Shown one piece after another: positions 20,621 to 24,865 of a stretch of 24,865 nucleotides of DNA. The first letter of the stretch is position 1; each line of letters begins with the position of its first letter. Location of the stretch: NCBI GenBank assembly GCA_029865445.1, contig JAOUGY010000008.1, positions 1 through 24,865 on the forward strand, written 5' to 3'. The notes under the pieces were generated by a model. The model saw only the letters and a program-made list of their open reading frames with translations, was not told where the DNA came from and ran no database searches. Source of the DNA: Acidimicrobiia bacterium (GTDB taxonomy: Bacteria > Actinomycetota > Acidimicrobiia > Spongiisociales > ZC4RG35). The position numbers and the translations under genes were made by a program.

Positions 20621-21852
20621 CCATCCGAATCGACGCCGAACGTCTCATACCCGGCCGCGGCGAACCCATCACCGCTGCCACGGTGCTGCTGGAGGGCCGA
20701 TCGATCCTCTACGCAGGTGCCTCGACCGAAGCACCTGCCACCCCACCGGACGTGGAATCCGTTCGCGTCGACACCGTCATGCCCGGGATGTGGGAGACCC
20801 ACGCCCATCTGTGGGGACTCGACACCGCAAACATCGAGGCACTGATCACCCACGATCCCCGTGTCGGGACGCTGCGTGCTGCCGCCGACCTCGGGGTCCT
20901 GCTCAGGGCCGGTTTCACGAGCGTGCGAGAGGTCGGCGGGTACGGGACGTATCTGGCGCGGGCGATCGATGAGGGAACCGTGGTCGGACCGTCCGTCTAC
21001 TCCTCCGGCGCCATCCTGTCGCAGACCGGCGGACATGCCGACATCCACGGCCTCCCCATCCCCGAACTCGACGCCCTCATGGAACGCCACTTCGGCGCTC
21101 CCACCCTGTGCGACGGACCCGACGACTGCCGCCGGCTGGTGCGGCGCCAGCTTCGGCTGGGTGCCCGGCTGATCAAGGTGTGTGCGTCGGGTGGGGTGAT
21201 GAGCCAGGTGGACCACCCAATCCATCAGCAGTTCACTGCAGAGGAACTCTCTGCAATCGTCGACGAGGCCTCTCGCGCCGACCGGGTCGTCGCCGCCCAC
21301 TGCCACGGCAAGCCGGGCATCATGGCCGCAATCGCAGCCGGCGTGAAGACCATCGAACACGGCAGCTATCTCGATGAGGAAGCCGCCGAGGCCATGATGG
21401 AGAACGATGTGGTTCTCGTGCCGACGAGGTTCATCGTCGAGCATCTCGTTGCCCAGAGCCGAACGCTGAACATGCCCGACTATGCCCGGGTCAAGATCGA
21501 AGCGATCGCCGATCAGCACCGAACCGCCCTCGAGATCGCCATCAGCAAAGGCGTTCGCATCGCTCTCGGCACCGACATCTTCGTCCGGTCGGCTCTCGGT
21601 TCCAATGGCCGGGAGCTCCGACACCTGGTGGATGCCGGAATGTCCCCGCTCCAGGCCATCGAGGCCGCCACGGCCAACGGCCCGCTCACCATCGGCCCCC
21701 AGGCGCCGGCGTCAGGCCGGCTGCTCGAAGGATTCGACGCCGACGTCGTCGCCGTGTCAGGCGACCCGCTTGCCGACGTCGATCTTCTCGGCGACGGGAG
21801 CGCCATCACACACGTGTGGAAGGCGGGCCGGCTCCTCCATCAAGCGGGCTAG
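20617..21852 (+). CDS. Metal-dependent amidohydrolase (imidazolonepropionase/prolidase-like)
   Basis: A 411-residue enzyme of the amidohydrolase superfamily with a complete binuclear metal site: His62 and His64 (THAHLW), the lysine expected to be carboxylated at Lys187 (LIKVCASGG), His228 (AHCHG), His248 (IEHGS) and Asp320 (GTD). The SGG after the lysine and the IEHG motif place it with the Xaa-Pro dipeptidase or imidazolonepropionase-like branch, which cleaves N-acyl or dipeptide substrates. The usual PGxxDxHxH has Glu60 in place of Asp. No signal peptide, so cytoplasmic. It is translationally coupled to the LiaF-like gene, an unusual partnership. The long in-frame extension upstream (to 20086) is antisense/overlap noise. 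Confidence 0.92.
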   Translation: MTIRIDAERLIPGRGEPITAATVLLEGRSILYAGASTEAPATPPDVESVRVDTVMPGMWETHAHLWGLDTANIEALITHDPRVGTLRAAADLGVLLRAGFTSVREVGGYGTYLARAIDEGTVVGPSVYSSGAILSQTGGHADIHGLPIPELDALMERHFGAPTLCDGPDDCRRLVRRQLRLGARLIKVCASGGVMSQVDHPIHQQFTAEELSAIVDEASRADRVVAAHCHGKPGIMAAIAAGVKTIEHGSYLDEEAAEAMMENDVVLVPTRFIVEHLVAQSRTLNMPDYARVKIEAIADQHRTALEIAISKGVRIALGTDIFVRSALGSNGRELRHLVDAGMSPLQAIEAATANGPLTIGPQAPASGRLLEGFDADVVAVSGDPLADVDLLGDGSAITHVWKAGRLLHQAG

Positions 21853-21955
21853 GGCTCGCCGTCGCACACCCGGAGACGATCCCCGGCCACCGACAGGTCG
21901 TTCTGCCCTTGCCGGCCGGTACCCACCGCCCCACGGTGTATGAGAGGAGGTCGAG

Positions 21956-22453
21956 ATGAAGAGACTCTTGTTCCGTTTCCTGGGCATCCTGGCGCTACTC
22001 GCACTCATCGAACTCGCTTTCGGATGGCTGGTCCGCAATGAGCGGGGACGCGACATGGTCCGCCGGTTCAACAAGTCGATCCTCAATCCGTGGATGCTCC
22101 GTCACGCCGGCCACGGCAAGTGGTACGCCAGCGTCGTCGAGACCACCGGACGCAAGACCGGCGCCACCTACCAGACACCGGTGGTAGCCGACCCGGTTGT
22201 CGATGGGTTCGTGATCCCACTCCCGTACGGCGAGGACGTCGACTGGCTCAAGAACGCCAAAGCCACCGGGCACGCCACGATCCTTCGCCAGGATCTTCGG
22301 TACCCGGTTGACCGCTTCGAAGAGCTGACGGCGGTCGAGGCAGCGCCCGTACTCACGGCGTCACGAAGGCTTTCATATCGGATGACCGGCGTCGACCGCT
22401 TCTTGCGTGTCCACCTCGAGGACTCCGACGGACATCTCACCGTGGGCGGATGA
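21956..22453 (+). CDS. Ddn-like F420-dependent nitroreductase-family protein, membrane-anchored
   Basis: A 165-residue protein of the deazaflavin-dependent nitroreductase (Ddn) split-barrel family. The family core TTGRKTGATYQTPV is at 63-76, followed by DWLKNAKATG at 96-105, matching the W-x-x-N motif that follows the F420-binding strands. In actinobacteria these proteins use reduced F420 to reduce quinones or other substrates. An N-terminal helix (residues 4-25) should tether it to the membrane, where a quinone reductase would act. The ATG follows AGGAGG at five bases. It ends three bases before the convergent response regulator stop codon, so the two transcripts must overlap. Confidence 0.85.
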   Translation: MKRLLFRFLGILALLALIELAFGWLVRNERGRDMVRRFNKSILNPWMLRHAGHGKWYASVVETTGRKTGATYQTPVVADPVVDGFVIPLPYGEDVDWLKNAKATGHATILRQDLRYPVDRFEELTAVEAAPVLTASRRLSYRMTGVDRFLRVHLEDSDGHLTVGG

Positions 22454-22456
22454 CCC

Positions 22457-23089
22457 TCACACGATCCGACGATTGCTGGCCCAGCGGGCGAGTTCGTGTC
22501 GGTTCGATAGCTGCAGCTTCCGCAAGACGGACGACACGTGGGTTTCGACCGTCTTGACCGAGATGTCGAGACGGCGAGCCACCTGCTTGTACGCGAAGCC
22601 GCGGGCGATCTGACGCAGGACCTCTTTCTCGCGGGGCGTCAGCTGATCGAGTTCGGGGTCCACCGGAGCGCCGATCGTGTCAGCGAACGCATCCAACACG
22701 AACCCTGCCAGGCGGGGCGAGAACACGGCGTCGCCGGCGTGGACCCGCGTGATTGCATCGAGGAGCTCATCGGGTGATATCGATTTCGTCACGTAGCCGC
22801 GGGCTCCGGCCCGGATCATGGCGATCACATCCTCGGCGGCGTCGGAGACCGACAGAGCCAAGAAACGCATCTCGGGGTGGGTTTCGTTGACCTGTTCGAT
22901 CACAGTCAATCCCCCTCCACCCGGCATATGAACGTCGACGAGCACGACATCGGGATCTGCCCCTCGGATGCCAGTTATGGCGTCGTCGACGTCTGAGGCG
23001 AAACCCACAATGTCGACCGAATCCTCCAGCTCGGCCCGCACCCCGGAAAGGAACAATCTGTGGTCATCGACCAAGAACACACGAATCAT
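22457..23089 (-). CDS. NarL/LuxR-type response regulator
   Basis: A 210-residue two-component regulator. The receiver domain spans about 1-120, with the acidic pair Asp8-Asp9, phosphoacceptor Asp52 (VLVDVHMPG), switch Ser80 and Lys102. The LuxR-type helix-turn-helix spans about 147-205 (LTPREKEVLRQIARGFAYKQVARRL and then ISVKTVETHVSSVLRKL). Its ATG overlaps the kinase stop by four bases (23086-23089), so kinase and regulator form a cognate pair with coupled translation. By family it should activate envelope-stress or antibiotic-response genes, and candidate targets nearby are the divergent PspC gene and the LiaF-like gene. Confidence 0.95.
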   Translation of the reverse strand: MIRVFLVDDHRLFLSGVRAELEDSVDIVGFASDVDDAITGIRGADPDVVLVDVHMPGGGGLTVIEQVNETHPEMRFLALSVSDAAEDVIAMIRAGARGYVTKSISPDELLDAITRVHAGDAVFSPRLAGFVLDAFADTIGAPVDPELDQLTPREKEVLRQIARGFAYKQVARRLDISVKTVETHVSSVLRKLQLSNRHELARWASNRRIV

Positions 23090-24285
23090 GAAGGAGTCTC
23101 CTTCGGCATCTCGAGATGAACCTCGGTGCCTTCACCGGGCTCGCTGAAAATGGACGCGTGACCGCCGTGACGATCCATCCGACCGACGATCGAGTCGGCG
23201 ATCCCACGCCGGTCGCCGTTCACACCGGACATCTCGAAGCCCACGCCCTGGTCGGTGACGAATACCTCGGCCATGGCGTCGGTCACTTCGGCGAAGAGCG
23301 AGATGCGCTCGACGCCGCCATGTTTGGCGGCGTTCGTGAGCGCCTCACCCGCTGCGCCGGCCAGCGCCCGCATTCGATCGTCGAGAGGTGAGTCACCCAC
23401 CGTCACCACCTCGACAAGGATGTCGAAGTCGGCTTCGATCCGATCGGCGGCCGCCTGGAGTGCATCCGACAGCCGCTCGCCTTCGCTGGCGGGGACCCTC
23501 TCGTACAGCCACTTCCGCAACTCTCGCTCCTGGGCGCGAGCGAGGGTGACCATTCGCTTGGAATCGTCCGTTCGTTGGATCAATGCGAGCGTCTGCAACA
23601 CCGAGTCGTGGAGGTGAGCGGCCATCTCGGCTCGCTCCTCCTGACGGATACGCTCCCGCCGTTCCCTCCCCAGATCAGACGCGAGCCGGATCATCCAGGG
23701 GCCGAACACCAACGTGACTCCCACCCCCGTCACCACGACGGCGGCCAAAGTCACCCCGAGGGTGGGGACCGCGGCCGATCCGAACATACCGACGCCGACC
23801 ACGAGCAGCAGAATTCCGATGATCGTGCGCGATCGGACCCTCCCGTCTGTCGGGTCGATGATCCGCAGGATCGCTTCGCGGGAGTCGAGGCCCTGTCGGT
23901 CGAGGAGGAACGCCGCGCCGAAGATCATGGCGGTCGACGGCCATACGACGCCGTCGCCCGGCCACACACCTGCAGCGCGCAGCGCCATGAGCAAACCGAG
24001 GCCGACAAACGCCAGCCCGATCTTCTGACCTCTCACCGCCGCCTGTACTTCGGAGTGGCCGGCTTCGATGCCGCTGGTGGCCGCCCACACGCCCAGATAG
24101 AGCAAGAGCCCAACTCCCCACACGAGGGTGAGCGCCACGAACGCGGCCCTGATGTACACGGGTTCGATACCGAGGCGACGGGCGATGCCGGCAGCCAGAC
24201 CGGAGATGACCTGATCGTGAGCATCACGCTGGACGATGCCGTGCGATTCGGTGGTCAGGTCTTCTTGTGACAGGGTCTCGGACAC
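23086..24285 (-). CDS. PspC-domain sensor histidine kinase (LiaS-like, HisKA_3 type)
   Basis: A membrane sensor kinase of 399 residues from this GTG (412 if a TTG at 24324 is used; numbers here use the longer form). A PspC domain occupies about 28-85 (QVISGLAAGIARRLG...). More helices follow at about 100-120, 130-143 and 168-210. A HisKA_3 dimerisation domain has the phosphoacceptor His239 in HLHDSVLQTL. The C-terminal ATPase has GEALTNAAKHG and DQGVGFE. PspC-fused kinases in actinobacteria are linked to membrane or cell-wall stress. A CATATT seven bases before the GTG would suit a leaderless mRNA, which is why this start is given. It overlaps the response regulator gene by ATGA and is divergent from a second PspC gene. 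Confidence 0.93.
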   Translation of the reverse strand: MSETLSQEDLTTESHGIVQRDAHDQVISGLAAGIARRLGIEPVYIRAAFVALTLVWGVGLLLYLGVWAATSGIEAGHSEVQAAVRGQKIGLAFVGLGLLMALRAAGVWPGDGVVWPSTAMIFGAAFLLDRQGLDSREAILRIIDPTDGRVRSRTIIGILLLVVGVGMFGSAAVPTLGVTLAAVVVTGVGVTLVFGPWMIRLASDLGRERRERIRQEERAEMAAHLHDSVLQTLALIQRTDDSKRMVTLARAQERELRKWLYERVPASEGERLSDALQAAADRIEADFDILVEVVTVGDSPLDDRMRALAGAAGEALTNAAKHGGVERISLFAEVTDAMAEVFVTDQGVGFEMSGVNGDRRGIADSIVGRMDRHGGHASIFSEPGEGTEVHLEMPKETPS

Positions 24286-24417
24286 TATGGCCAATATGGT
24301 GTCAGTCGGAGACCCGATCGGCAATACGGGATGACCCTGACCACGGTTGGCGGTCTCGGGGTTGGTGCCGGGTCATACCGGATCGACGGTCGCGGGAGGA
24401 CGCGAGATAGTGAAAGT

Positions 24418-24865
24418 ATGACACGGACCGAACACATCGATGGAACGCAACTGGCGCCATTCAATCGTCCGAGAACGGGGCGAGTCCTCGCCGGCGTCGC
24501 ACTAGCCGTCGCCACCAGGCTCGAACTCCCGTTGTGGGTGATCCGGCTCTCGTTCGTGATTCTCGTGGGTTTCGGTGGTGTCGGCATCCTCCTCTATCTC
24601 GCGGGCTGGGCTCTCATCCCGGCTGAAGGAGACACGAGGGCGGTCGCGGGTCGTTTCCTCGATCGGATCGAGGGACCGCGGGCGTGGATCGGGGTTGGGC
24701 TCATGGCGCTGGCCGCAGTGGTCGTCGCCGAGTCGTCCCGAATTCTCGATGCCGACATCGTCGTCGCCGGGATACTCGTACTCGTAGGGGTGCTCCTGTA
24801 TCGCGGCGACATCGGATCCCCACGGTCTTCGACTCAGGAGGAAAGAACAAACATGCCCTCGACCT
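24418..24865 (+). CDS. PspC domain protein, cut by the window end
   Basis: The reading frame runs from the ATG at 24418 to the end of the window without a stop (149 codons visible). Residues 12-70 form a PspC domain: a short basic stretch (RPRTGRVLAGVALAVATRLEL), then two helices ending LAGWALIPAE. More helices follow at about 90-105 and 112-128, then a polar stretch. The rest is missing, so it could be a PspC-LiaF fusion or a simple PspC protein. It is divergent from the PspC kinase, with about 130 bp between start codons, suggesting control by that two-component system. An in-frame ATG at 24853 after GGAGG could instead start a further gene if a stop lay upstream, but none does. Confidence 0.8.
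   Translation, partial: MTRTEHIDGTQLAPFNRPRTGRVLAGVALAVATRLELPLWVIRLSFVILVGFGGVGILLYLAGWALIPAEGDTRAVAGRFLDRIEGPRAWIGVGLMALAAVVVAESSRILDADIVVAGILVLVGVLLYRGDIGSPRSSTQEERTNMPST

Noticed and set aside
19789..21624. Open frame of 611 codons on the minus strand
   Set aside because: It runs antisense through the DUF547, LiaF-like and amidohydrolase genes and translates to low-complexity Arg/Gly/Asp-rich sequence with no domain. It is a by-product of high GC.

Overview
The window is a GC-rich chromosomal segment that reads as Actinomycetota. The strongest taxonomic signals are a WhiB-family iron-sulfur regulator with an AT-hook tail (WhiB7/WblC type), a Ddn-type F420-dependent oxidoreductase fold, a PspC-fused histidine kinase, a ribbon-helix-helix plus DUF4097 gene pair familiar from actinomycetes, TANNNT-type -10 elements, and an LPFTG-anchored giant surface protein. 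A deep branch such as Acidimicrobiia is plausible, but that is inference. No transposase, integrase, phage gene or CRISPR array is visible.

Layout, left to right. 1-112: two adjacent tandem repeats of 7 and 8 bp. 113-4873: a pirin (minus), a Tat-exported vanadium-haloperoxidase-like enzyme, a small secreted protein ended by a strong hairpin, and a serine beta-lactamase-like esterase. 5204-11755: one 2183-residue secreted adhesin-like protein made of 15 tandem ~94-residue cadherin-like repeats, two putative Ig domains and an LPFTG sorting signal. 11933-13668: a CGNR zinc-finger regulator divergent from a 56-residue protein translationally coupled to an EamA exporter, with two head-on promoters between them. 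13822-13894: tRNA-Val(UAC). 14104-15177: a poorly defined two-helix membrane ORF and a histidine-rich membrane protein with internal duplication. 15334-16278: a group 2 sigma-70 factor. 16376-17034 (minus): a WhiB7-like regulator preceded by a long leader with its own promoter, an upstream ORF and an intrinsic terminator. 17110-19310: small membrane proteins, then a promoter/operator followed by a coupled small ORF, RHH regulator and DUF4097 protein. 19329-21852: a DUF547 protein sharing a symmetrical promoter with a LiaF-like protein and a coupled amidohydrolase. 21956-24865: a Ddn-like oxidoreductase, a NarL-type response regulator and PspC-histidine kinase pair (minus), and a divergent PspC protein that runs off the window.

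How the parts may fit together. The right half is rich in envelope-stress parts (PspC kinase and response regulator, PspC protein, LiaF-like protein, DUF4097 protein) and in transcription control (sigma factor, WhiB7-like regulator, RHH protein). The most interesting element is the WhiB7-like locus. Its leader has the layout expected for ribosome-dependent attenuation: promoter with an AT-rich patch upstream of the -35, upstream ORF, terminator, then regulator. It also carries an 18-bp perfect palindrome over the -10, which that model does not explain. Next are the three 11-bp-phased TGACATCA half-sites ahead of the RHH/DUF4097 operon, and the membrane protein with a duplicated HLxEH...HxIxNGI pattern.
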